Shown here: positions 1 through 6,309 of the stretch, one piece after another | Position numbering within the stretch: position 1 is the stretch's first letter | How the letters are laid out: each line of letters opens with the position of its first letter | Assembly: GCA_022451445.1 (NCBI GenBank) | Contig: JAKUSY010000148.1 | Location: forward strand, 1-6,986 | Reading direction: 5' to 3' | From: Planctomycetota bacterium | Lineage (GTDB): Bacteria > Planctomycetota > UBA8108 | DNA: 6,986 bases | Translations under genes and position numbers: made by a program | Notes under the pieces: generated by a model | What the model saw: the letters and a program-made list of their open reading frames with translations, nothing else | Databases searched by the model: none | Told to the model about the DNA's origin: nothing

Positions 1-1
1 C

Positions 2-3000
2 GGCTCCGACGGGCAGGCGGGCTATTTCTTCACGCCCAGTCCCGGCGAGGAGAACCCCGAGGCCCAGCTGAGGGTCTCCTTCGTAGAGGATCCCGTCTTC
101 AATTTTGAGCGAGGTCTCTACGATGATGCGTTCCTGCTGGAGCTCTCCACCGCCACGGAGGGGGCGAACATCTACTACACCCTCAACGGTGAAGATCCCA
201 CGCCGGGAGGGGGGGAGCTCTATACCCGGCCCGCGGAGGTCGATGGGTCCGCGGCGCGAGCCGTGGTGACGGTTCGCGCCGCCGCCTACCGGGATGGTTA
301 CCTGCCATCGAGCATCAGCACCCACAGCTATATTTTCTCTGACAGGGTCCTCTCCCAGCCGATGAACCCGGCGGGTTTTCCAACGCGTTGGACCGGCGCG
401 CCGCGGGCTGATTACGAGATGGATTCGCAGATTACTACCAACCCGGCCTATACCGAGGGCGTTCGGGAAGGATTGCGCTCCCTGCCGAGCCTGTCGATTG
501 TCGCGCGTGTCGATGATATTTTCGGGCCCCGGGGATTGTATTCGAATCCCGGCGGTGAGGGGGTGAACTGGGAACGTCCCGGCTCGGCCGAGTACATCAC
601 CCCGGATGGGAGCGAGGGCTTCCAGATTGATTGCGGCATCAGGATACTCGGCGGCGCCAGCCGCAACACCAACATCCCCAAGCACTCCTTCCGCCTGCTC
701 TTCAAGAGCGACTACGGCCGTCCGAAGCTGAAGTACGATCTCTTTGACGGCTGCCCGGTCAATAGCTTCGACACGCTGGTGCTCAGGGCGAACTACAACA
801 ACTCCTGGGTTCACTGGGATGGCGGCCAGCGCCGCCGCGCGATGCTCATCCGCGATCAATTCGCCAAGGATACGACCATCGACATGGGGCAGCCCGGAGC
901 CTACGGACGCTTCGTAAACCTCTACATCGGGGGCCTGTATTGGGGCGTCATCAACCTGGTCGAGCGTCCCAGCGCGCCGTTCGCCGCCGATCATATGGGA
1001 GGCGAAAAGGAGGAGTGGGACGCGCTCAACTCCGGCAGTCCCATCGATGGCACCGCCGCCGCCTGGAGCCAGGTCCAGTCCGCCGCCTCGGCCGTCGGCG
1101 CGGATGCCGGGCGCCTCCTCGCCCTGCGAAACCAGCTCGACATCGAGAACCTCATCGACTACCTCCTGATGAACTACTACGGAGGCAATCACGACTGGGA
1201 CAACCACAACTGGTACGCCGCCCGCCACCGCGTGGAGGGTGGCCAGTGGCGCTTCTTCAGCTGGGATGCCGAGAGGATACTCGAGGGCATCAACGACAAT
1301 AGGGTGAACGTCAACGAGGGCAACGCTCCCACCGGGCTTCACAACCGGCTGCGGACGAATTCCGAGTACCGCGTAATTTTCGGCGACCGTATCCACAGGC
1401 ATTTTTTCAACAGTGGAGCCCTGACCCCGGAGGCTACCGCCGCCCGCTTCCTTCGCAGGACGGACGAGGTCGAGTCCGCGGTCGTCTGCGAGTCGGCGCG
1501 GTGGGGGGATTACCGCCGCGATGTTCACCAGTGGCGAAACGGCCCCTACGAGTTCTACCGGCCGGATACGCATTGGCAGGTTGAGAAGAACAGGCTCCTG
1601 GCGACCTATTTTCCGCGGCGCTCGGAGGCGGTGCTGCGCACCCTGACCTCGGCGGGGCTCTATCCCCGCATCGCCGCGCCGACATTCAACCGTAACGGAG
1701 GCGTTGTAGCTCCCGGCTTCAGCCTGGCCATGGCCAGGCCAGCGGGGCAGGGCGAGATCTACTTCAGCATCGATGGGAGCGATCCCAGGGTGCCGGGAAG
1801 CGGAGAGCTCTCCCCCGCGGCAATTCTCTACAGGGGGGCGGTCACCATCTCGGACTATACGATCGTCAAGGCTCGCGTTCGCTCCGGGGCGCAGTGGAGC
1901 GCCCTCAACGAGGCGGTGTTTAAATTGCCTCCGAACTACGATTCTCTTCTGATCAGCGAGATCATGTACAATCCCCCGGCCGGACAGGATTACGAATTCA
2001 TCGAGCTCGAGAATTCGGGTGAGCTGACCATCGACCTCTCCGGGCTGAGGTTCTCCAATGGTGTGGAGTTCAGCTTCGAAGATGGGGAGGTGCTGGCTCC
2101 GGGTGAGCGCTACCTCCTGGTAGCCGACGAGGAGGCCTTCCTGGCGGCTTTCCCCGGAGTCCCGGTGAGGGGGGAATTCAGCGACAGTCTCTCCAACGGG
2201 GGTGAGAAGCTGACCCTCAAGGGAGCGGACGAGCTGACCATCATCTCGGTAGATTACGATGACGAAGGCTACTGGCCCCTCTCAGCCGATGGTTACGGCC
2301 GCTCCCTGGCGCTCGCCGATCCCGCGGCAGATCCCGACCGGCCCCGCTCCTGGCGCCCGAGCGCGGAAATCCACGGCTCCCCCGGCGATGCCAATGGCGC
2401 GAGCGGGGTTCCCGTCGTCTGGATCAACGAGGTCGCCAACTCAGGGGCGGGCGGGGTCGAGCTCTACAATCCGGGGGCTGTCGAGGTGGACGTCAGCGGC
2501 TGGCAGCTGAGCGATGAGCGGTCGCTCACCGGGGTGGTGCGGAAGTTCCAGCTTCCGGATGCCTCGGTGGTCCCCGCCGCCGGCTACCTGGTCGTTTCGC
2601 GCGAGGCATTGCAGGCGGCCTTCGATCTTTCCGCCGCCGGCGGTGAGCTCTATCTCAGCTCGCCGATCGAGCCGGCCGAATGGATCATCGGTGTGAGCTA
2701 CGGAGTCCTCGAGGAGGGCCGCAGCAACGGAACCTGGGAGCATTCAACCGGCAGGGATTTTACCGTGCTCGAGAGCGCCACCCTGGGGCGGGACAACTCG
2801 CGTCCCCGAGTGGGCGCGGTGGTCATCAACGAGATTCATTACCATCCACCTGAACCACCTGCGGGCGAGGCTCCGATGGAGTTTGTCGAGCTCTACAATC
2901 GCTCCGGAACGGACCAGCCGCTCTATGATTCTGTTCTGGGTACGGGCTGGAGACTCAACGGGTTACGCGATCCGGCCGATGAAAATGATTTCAGCTTTCC

Positions 3001-3652
3001 TCCCGGCGCCTCGATCCCGGCGCGCGGTTTTCTCCTGGTGGTCAGCGGCGAGCCGGAGATTTTCAGGGCGCGGCATGATGTGCCGGGCTCCGTCGTGGTG
3101 GTGGGGCCGTTCGGCGGAGGAATCGCCAACGATGGGGAACGTCTCTCACTCTGGCGGCCGGGGCCGGTGGCTGAGTTCCTTGTCGATCACGTGCGTTACA
3201 ACGATCGCTCTCCCTGGCCCGCAGAGGCGGATGGAGCGGGAGCTTCGCTCGAGCGCGTATCGGTGGCCGCCTACGGCAACGAGGTTTCCAATTGGGATGC
3301 GGCCGGGGTTCTCGGGGGCACGCCCGGACTGGTGAACTCGGTCGCGCTCGAGGAGGAGCCGGGCGGCCGGCAGGTTCCCGGCGACATCAGCCAGGATGGA
3401 AGGCTGGATCTGACGGACGCGGTGGCCCTGTTGGGATTCCTCTTCCAGGGAACGTTCGCCACGCTGCCCTGCGGCGACGGTACCGTCGCGGATCCGGCCA
3501 ACCTGACCCTTCTCGATGACAATGCCGATGGAGGGGTCAATCTCTCCGACGCCGTCTACATCCTCGTCTATCTCTTCAGCGGTGGTCCGCCGCCGGTCCT
3601 GGGAGCGGAATGCGTGCAGGTGGCCGGCTGTGAGCAGGTCTGCGGGGAATGA
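2..3652 (+). CDS. Large secreted CotH kinase / lamin-tail / dockerin-like protein (5' partial)
   Basis: The frame is open from position 2, so the start and any signal peptide lie upstream; 1216 residues are visible, numbered here from the first visible codon. Residues 1-20 look like the end of a lamin-tail domain ('FTPSPGEEN'). About 27-112 is a chitobiase C-terminal-like module ('IYYTLNGEDPTP'). About 163-490 is a CotH kinase domain with 'KHSFRLLFK', 'YIGGLYWGVINLVERP', 'HDWDNHNW' (Asp400 in nt 1199-1201) and 'FFSWDAER' (Asp422). About 559-642 is a second chitobiase-like module ('IYFSIDGSDPRV'). Three lamin-tail domains follow, then two dockerin-like EF-hand repeats at about 1125-1193 ('DISQDGRLDLTD', 'DDNADGGVNLSD') and a tail with Cys1204, Cys1210 and Cys1214. 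CotH proteins are atypical, extracytoplasmic protein kinases in Bacillus spores. Both expected acidic residues are present, so activity is plausible; substrate is unknown. An outer-surface or secreted location is inferred from domain content. The stop overlaps the next start. Confidence 0.9.
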   Translation, partial: GSDGQAGYFFTPSPGEENPEAQLRVSFVEDPVFNFERGLYDDAFLLELSTATEGANIYYTLNGEDPTPGGGELYTRPAEVDGSAARAVVTVRAAAYRDGYLPSSISTHSYIFSDRVLSQPMNPAGFPTRWTGAPRADYEMDSQITTNPAYTEGVREGLRSLPSLSIVARVDDIFGPRGLYSNPGGEGVNWERPGSAEYITPDGSEGFQIDCGIRILGGASRNTNIPKHSFRLLFKSDYGRPKLKYDLFDGCPVNSFDTLVLRANYNNSWVHWDGGQRRRAMLIRDQFAKDTTIDMGQPGAYGRFVNLYIGGLYWGVINLVERPSAPFAADHMGGEKEEWDALNSGSPIDGTAAAWSQVQSAASAVGADAGRLLALRNQLDIENLIDYLLMNYYGGNHDWDNHNWYAARHRVEGGQWRFFSWDAERILEGINDNRVNVNEGNAPTGLHNRLRTNSEYRVIFGDRIHRHFFNSGALTPEATAARFLRRTDEVESAVVCESARWGDYRRDVHQWRNGPYEFYRPDTHWQVEKNRLLATYFPRRSEAVLRTLTSAGLYPRIAAPTFNRNGGVVAPGFSLAMARPAGQGEIYFSIDGSDPRVPGSGELSPAAILYRGAVTISDYTIVKARVRSGAQWSALNEAVFKLPPNYDSLLISEIMYNPPAGQDYEFIELENSGELTIDLSGLRFSNGVEFSFEDGEVLAPGERYLLVADEEAFLAAFPGVPVRGEFSDSLSNGGEKLTLKGADELTIISVDYDDEGYWPLSADGYGRSLALADPAADPDRPRSWRPSAEIHGSPGDANGASGVPVVWINEVANSGAGGVELYNPGAVEVDVSGWQLSDERSLTGVVRKFQLPDASVVPAAGYLVVSREALQAAFDLSAAGGELYLSSPIEPAEWIIGVSYGVLEEGRSNGTWEHSTGRDFTVLESATLGRDNSRPRVGAVVINEIHYHPPEPPAGEAPMEFVELYNRSGTDQPLYDSVLGTGWRLNGLRDPADENDFSFPPGASIPARGFLLVVSGEPEIFRARHDVPGSVVVVGPFGGGIANDGERLSLWRPGPVAEFLVDHVRYNDRSPWPAEADGAGASLERVSVAAYGNEVSNWDAAGVLGGTPGLVNSVALEEEPGGRQVPGDISQDGRLDLTDAVALLGFLFQGTFATLPCGDGTVADPANLTLLDDNADGGVNLSDAVYILVYLFSGGPPPVLGAECVQVAGCEQVCGE
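1722..1739. repeat. 18-bp perfect palindrome inside coding sequence
   Basis: GCCTGGCCATGGCCAGGC reads identically on both strands and has no spacer. It lies inside the large secreted-protein gene, at the codons for 'SLAMARP', near the start of the second chitobiase-like module. It contains NcoI-type CCATGG and nested GGCC sites. Nothing nearby suggests an operator, so a chance product of GC-rich coding sequence is the default reading. Confidence 0.6.
1940..3340 (+). repeat. Three tandem diverged lamin-tail domains
   Basis: Three lamin-tail (LTD) modules lie inside the first gene at about 1940-2395, 2411-2797 and 2810-3340. Each opens with an '(I)xE(I/V)' strand ('LLISEIMYNPP', 'VVWINEVANSG', 'VVINEIHYHPP') followed by 'EFIELENSG', 'GVELYNPG' or 'EFVELYNRSG'. 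The first and third contain the 'WP..(A)DG.G.SL' signature ('YWPLSADGYGRSLAL', 'WPAEADGAGASLERV'); the second has lost it. At DNA level they are strongly diverged. The longest identity I noticed is a 15-bp stretch, GTCGAGCTCTACAAT, at 2456-2470 and 2885-2899. A fourth copy probably ends at the left edge. The modules are probably immunoglobulin-like adhesion or spacer domains. Confidence 0.75.
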
Positions 3653-4764
3653 AGGGGCCCTCGGAGATCGTCAGGGAGGCCTGGGGTTTCGGAGGCGTCG
3701 CGTTTGAGAGAACGGAAAATTTCCGGGTTCCCGTCAGCCGGCTGTTCAGCTACGTGGCCGACCTGCGAAACCTGCCGTCCTGGAGGGAAGAGGTCAGGAA
3801 GCTCAGGCGTCCCTCCCGCGGGAGGAAGAAGACGGGTCCGGGAGACCGGTTCGTTCTCGATGTTCTCCAGGGCGAGGATCTGGTGGAGGTCCGGGTAGAG
3901 GTCATCGGTTTTGAGAAGGATCGCCTGCTGGAGCTGAAGATCGAATCAAAAGCCTATTGCGCGCTCGAGCGGTATAGCTTCGAGGAAGCCGGAGGGGGCA
4001 CGGATCTCGAGTTTTCCTTCAAGGCTCTCGAGCCCGGCTTCCTGGTTCGTACCCTGGCGCTCTTCATGGGCTCCGCCTTCCGGGAGGACCTCGACAGGAA
4101 GCTCGAGAGCCTCAAGGCCGCGGTCGCATCGAAGGGCAGAGGAAGAAAGACCGTCAAGAGCCGGCTTCGGGAATACGCGGCCGCTGTTCATGAGCGTCTG
4201 CGGCCCGGCTTTGAGGGCGCGGGCGTGAGCTATCCTCCCGCCGCTGTCCTCCTCCTCGGCCTGAAGCAGGAACGTGTGCTCGAGGTCTATGCCCGCGATG
4301 AGAAGGGGGCTCTCGCCTTTGTCTGTCGTTATCCTGTGCTGGGGGCGAGCGGGTCGGCCGGTCCCAAGTTGGCGGAGGGGGATCAACAGGTGCCGGAGGG
4401 AATCTATTCCATCGATGAGCTCAACCCCAACAGCCGCTACCATCTCTCTCTGCGGGTAGGCTATCCCAATGATTTTGACCGGGCGAGGGGGAGGGAGGAG
4501 GGCAGGAAAGATCTCGGTGGCGATATCATGATTCACGGGGGAGCTTCCTCGGTCGGTTGTCTCGCTGTCGGTGACGAGGCGGCCGAGGAGCTCTTTGTTC
4601 TGGCGGCGGATTGCGGTCTCGCCAATACCAGGCTGATTCTCAGCCCGGTCGATTTCAGAAAGAGGGAGCTGCCCCTGTCGTGCTGGAGCCTGCCCGGGTG
4701 GACCGAAGACCTCTACGCCGAACTCAGGAAGGAGCTGGCGGAGCTGCCGCCGGCGGGTGAATGA
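3649..4764 (+). CDS. SRPBCC domain fused to a YafK-type L,D-transpeptidase
   Basis: This 371-residue protein has two parts. Residues about 17-157 look like an SRPBCC/START-like ligand-binding fold: 'ENFRVPVSRLFSYVADLRNLPSW' at the N-terminal strand and helix, a 'GPGDRF' turn, and a long amphipathic C-terminal helix. After a basic linker (about 160-172), residues about 173-335 match the YafK/COG3034 branch of the YkuD L,D-transpeptidases: 'GPKLAEGDQQVPEGIYSI', 'LNPNSRYHLSLRVGYPN' and the catalytic 'IMIHGGASSVGCLA' with His296 and nucleophile Cys304. Family members form or hydrolyse peptidoglycan cross-links at diaminopimelate; E. coli YafK releases Braun lipoprotein. As in YafK, the usual Arg after Cys is replaced (here by Leu-Ala). 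No signal peptide or membrane segment is visible, which is odd for a periplasmic enzyme. The ATGA overlap with the upstream stop suggests translational coupling; no good ribosome site was seen. Confidence 0.88.
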   Translation: MKGPSEIVREAWGFGGVAFERTENFRVPVSRLFSYVADLRNLPSWREEVRKLRRPSRGRKKTGPGDRFVLDVLQGEDLVEVRVEVIGFEKDRLLELKIESKAYCALERYSFEEAGGGTDLEFSFKALEPGFLVRTLALFMGSAFREDLDRKLESLKAAVASKGRGRKTVKSRLREYAAAVHERLRPGFEGAGVSYPPAAVLLLGLKQERVLEVYARDEKGALAFVCRYPVLGASGSAGPKLAEGDQQVPEGIYSIDELNPNSRYHLSLRVGYPNDFDRARGREEGRKDLGGDIMIHGGASSVGCLAVGDEAAEELFVLAADCGLANTRLILSPVDFRKRELPLSCWSLPGWTEDLYAELRKELAELPPAGE

Positions 4765-4774
4765 AGCTAAGGGC

Positions 4775-5530
4775 ATGAAGCAGGCGAAGATACATTTCCT
4801 CGGAACCGGCGACGCCTGGCATACCGGGGGCAGGTTCCACCAGGCGCTTCTTCTGCGGCTCGATGCCGGGGTGGTGCTGGTGGACGCAGGCTCCACCGTA
4901 TGCCTGGCTCTCGACCGCGATGGAATAGGCACGGCGGAGCTCGACAGGATCTTCATCACCCACCTGCACGGCGACCACATCGCCGGCTGGCCTTTCCTGC
5001 TCTTGAGAATGGTCTACCGGGATGAGCGCGTTCGGCCACTGAAGATCTCGGGTCCGCCCGGTACCCGTGAGACCTTCGAGAGCCTCGCCCGGCTCTGCTA
5101 CAGTGATTCATCCCTTTGGGAAAAGATCGCCTTCGAGATCATCTACGAGGAGCTTCCAGTCGAGGAACGCTCCGGTATCGATTGCGGCGGTCTCCTGGTC
5201 GACACCTTCCCCCTGGCTCATCACCCGACCTCGCTCGGCCTTGTTTTCGACTCCGGGGGAACGCGTATCGGAGTCAGCGGTGATACGGGCTGGTGTCCGG
5301 CCCTGGAGCGCCTGGTGGAGGCGAGCGATACGCTGATCATCGAGTGTACGACTGTCGAGAGGGCCGGGGCGAAGCATCTCTCGCTCGAGGAGATCCGGGC
5401 TCATGCAGGCCTCTTCGAGGGTAAGAGAACGTATCTCGTTCACCTTGGAGCCGGTGTCGCCGAGGATCTCTCCAGAGAGCCTCTGGAGGGAATGGAGGCC
5501 GCCAGCGATGGCCTGGTCACGGATGCCTGA
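4775..5530 (+). CDS. Metallo-beta-lactamase-fold hydrolase (RNase Z/AtsA-like)
   Basis: This is a 251-residue metal-dependent hydrolase, numbered from the ATG at 4775. The N-terminus 'KIHFLGTGDAWH' is the usual first strand and glycine turn of the fold. Metal ligands are visible in order: 'THLHGDHIAG' (His63, His65, Asp67, His68), 'LAHHPTSLGLVF' (His149 or His150), 'VSGDTGW' (Asp170) and 'YLVHLG' (His223). 'SGDTxxCPALxxL' followed by 'ADTLIIECT'-like sequence resembles the RNase Z/arylsulfatase-like branch (COG1234), but this does not fix a substrate; tRNA 3' processing, phosphodiester or ester hydrolysis are all possible. A GTG at 4757 would add six residues and overlap the previous gene by 8 bp. 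I prefer the ATG because the fold starts right after it, though neither start has a well-spaced ribosome site. It is probably cytoplasmic and co-transcribed with the two upstream genes. Its 3' half overlaps the antisense NUDIX frame. Confidence 0.88.
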   Translation: MKQAKIHFLGTGDAWHTGGRFHQALLLRLDAGVVLVDAGSTVCLALDRDGIGTAELDRIFITHLHGDHIAGWPFLLLRMVYRDERVRPLKISGPPGTRETFESLARLCYSDSSLWEKIAFEIIYEELPVEERSGIDCGGLLVDTFPLAHHPTSLGLVFDSGGTRIGVSGDTGWCPALERLVEASDTLIIECTTVERAGAKHLSLEEIRAHAGLFEGKRTYLVHLGAGVAEDLSREPLEGMEAASDGLVTDA

Positions 5531-6076
5531 GCATATTTTAGTGACCGCTAAGCGCAGGAAGTAGAGTCCCGCGTAGATTTTCGGGTCGACGAGACACCCT
5601 CTTGCGGCGGCGGCCGCCAGCCATGCGTCCAGCTCGTCGAGGGCGATGGCGTGTACCGTGATATCTTCGGATTCGTCGCCGCCTCCGGGTCCCGTTTTGC
5701 GCAGGCCGGTGGCCCGCAGGAGCGTCTGGATCTCACTGGTGAGCCCCGCCGATGGGGGACCCTCGCAGAGAAATTCAATGTTCGCGGCTTCGTAGCCGGT
5801 CTCTTCCAGCAGCTCACGCCGGGCCGCCTCGCTGAAATCTTCGTCTCTCGCACCGGGAAGGTCGCCGGCCAGTCCGGCCGGCAGCTCGATGACCTTCGCG
5901 CCGACGGGCACCCGGCGCTGCTCCACCAGCACCAGCTCGTTCGCATCGGTCACCGCCAGGATCACGACGACTCCCGAAGAGCCGATGCGGTCGACGTATT
6001 CCCATCCTTCGAGTTCGAGCATCTCCAGGAAACGTCCCCGGTGAAGGCTTTTTTTCCGAGGTCTTTCTTCGGTCAT
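5108..6076 (-). CDS. NUDIX hydrolase, ADP-ribose pyrophosphatase-like, with an anomalous antisense 3' extension
   Basis: Residues 1-182 form a complete NUDIX protein of normal size. It starts 'MTEERPRKKS' and has a strand 'VLVEQRRVPVGAKVIELPAG'. The Nudix box spans about 68-95, ending 'EAARRELLEETGYEA' with the metal-binding Glu residues; the loop between the box Gly and first Glu is about five residues longer than canonical. 'GPPSAGLTSE' at 107-115 and 'DPKIYAGLYFLRLA' at 164-177 match the ADP-ribose/nucleoside-diphosphate-sugar pyrophosphatase family. It probably hydrolyses ADP-ribose or a similar nucleotide sugar in the cytoplasm. After about residue 182 the frame has no stop and continues about 140 residues antisense to the hydrolase gene. 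Its stop is the complement of a TCA Ser codon of that gene. That tail has no recognisable domain. The functional protein may end near 5530, with a lost stop or an indel. Confidence 0.8.
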   Translation of the reverse strand: MTEERPRKKSLHRGRFLEMLELEGWEYVDRIGSSGVVVILAVTDANELVLVEQRRVPVGAKVIELPAGLAGDLPGARDEDFSEAARRELLEETGYEAANIEFLCEGPPSAGLTSEIQTLLRATGLRKTGPGGGDESEDITVHAIALDELDAWLAAAAARGCLVDPKIYAGLYFLRLAVTKICSGIRDQAIAGGLHSLQRLSGEILGDTGSKVNEIRSLTLEEACMSPDLLEREMLRPGPLDSRTLDDQRIARLHQALQGRTPARITADSDTRSPGVENKAERGRVMSQGEGVDQETAAIDTGAFLDWKLLVDDLEGDLFPKG

Positions 6077-6305
6077 GAATACGGTTTCTCTACCTGCAGG
6101 ATGAACGAATAGAGCTTTGCCGTTCTCAGCCCAGCTGCCGCGAGGTTCGGACTAGAGCACCTTCAGCGGCCTGAGGCAATAGAATGGGGCAGCTTTGGCG
6201 GAAACTCCCGCGTAAGGAGGAGGCCCTGCACTTCTGCGTTGCGGTGGCAGACATGTGCGGTACGCTTTCGGTTCACAGAGGACTTTCTCTTGAAGGAGAG
6301 GACGT
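6077..6305. promoter_or_regulatory. Divergent intergenic region between the NUDIX gene and the permease
   Basis: This 229-bp stretch separates two divergently oriented genes and so should hold promoters for both. No strong -35/-10 pair stands out. The best plus-strand candidate, TTGCGG (6239-6244) and TACGCT (6261-6266) with 16-bp spacing, matches the consensus only weakly. An AAGGAGGAGG tract at 6214-6223 has no start codon at a proper distance. AGAGGAC occurs twice, at 6277-6283 and 6297-6303, exactly 20 bp apart and flanking the permease ribosome site. A possible small ORF occupies 6184-6309. No terminator hairpin is evident. Confidence 0.4.
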
Positions 6306-6309
6306 TTGA
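6184..6309 (+). CDS. Possible 41-residue small ORF coupled to the permease start
   Basis: The frame runs from an ATG at 6184 to a TGA at 6307-6309. It is preceded by GAGG at 6173-6176, seven bases from the start, and by an in-frame TGA at 6172-6174. The peptide begins 'MGQLWRKLPRKEEALHFC' and contains two Cys ('HFCVAVADMC'). I do not recognise it. It has no membrane segment and is not enriched in one amino acid as an attenuator leader would be. Its stop overlaps the permease TTG start, the arrangement expected for translational coupling. The first half has GC-rich third positions like the neighbours, the second half less so. Chance is a serious alternative. Confidence 0.25.
   Translation: MGQLWRKLPRKEEALHFCVAVADMCGTLSVHRGLSLEGEDV
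6293..6298 (+). promoter_or_regulatory. Ribosome binding site that decides the permease TTG start
   Basis: AAGGAG lies seven bases before the TTG at 6306-6308, and an in-frame TGA at 6291-6293 rules out any start further upstream. The only good alternative, an ATG at 6381, sits immediately before the first membrane helix and has no comparable site. This makes TTG the preferred start. Confidence 0.75.

Noticed and set aside
940..1302. 120-residue plus-strand ORF inside the CotH domain
   Set aside because: Arg-rich low-complexity product in an alternative frame of a gene with intact CotH motifs.
4757..4774. GTG start at 4757 for the metallo-hydrolase
   Set aside because: It would overlap the upstream gene and add six residues before the fold; the ATG at 4775 directly precedes the first strand. 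The ribosome-site evidence is weak for both, so this is a preference only.
3946..4980. 344-residue minus-strand ORF opposite the transpeptidase fusion gene
   Set aside because: It is in codon-aligned antisense register with the real gene over most of its length, so it stays open because TTA, CTA and TCA codons are rare there. Its translation shows no recognisable domain, whereas the plus strand has clear motifs.
5651..6112. 153-residue plus-strand ORF opposite the NUDIX gene
   Set aside because: It is also codon-aligned antisense to a gene with a clear Nudix box, and its own product has no recognisable feature.
6239..6266. TTGCGG / TACGCT as a promoter for the permease
   Set aside because: Each hexamer matches the consensus at only about three positions, so it is not separable from chance in this DNA.
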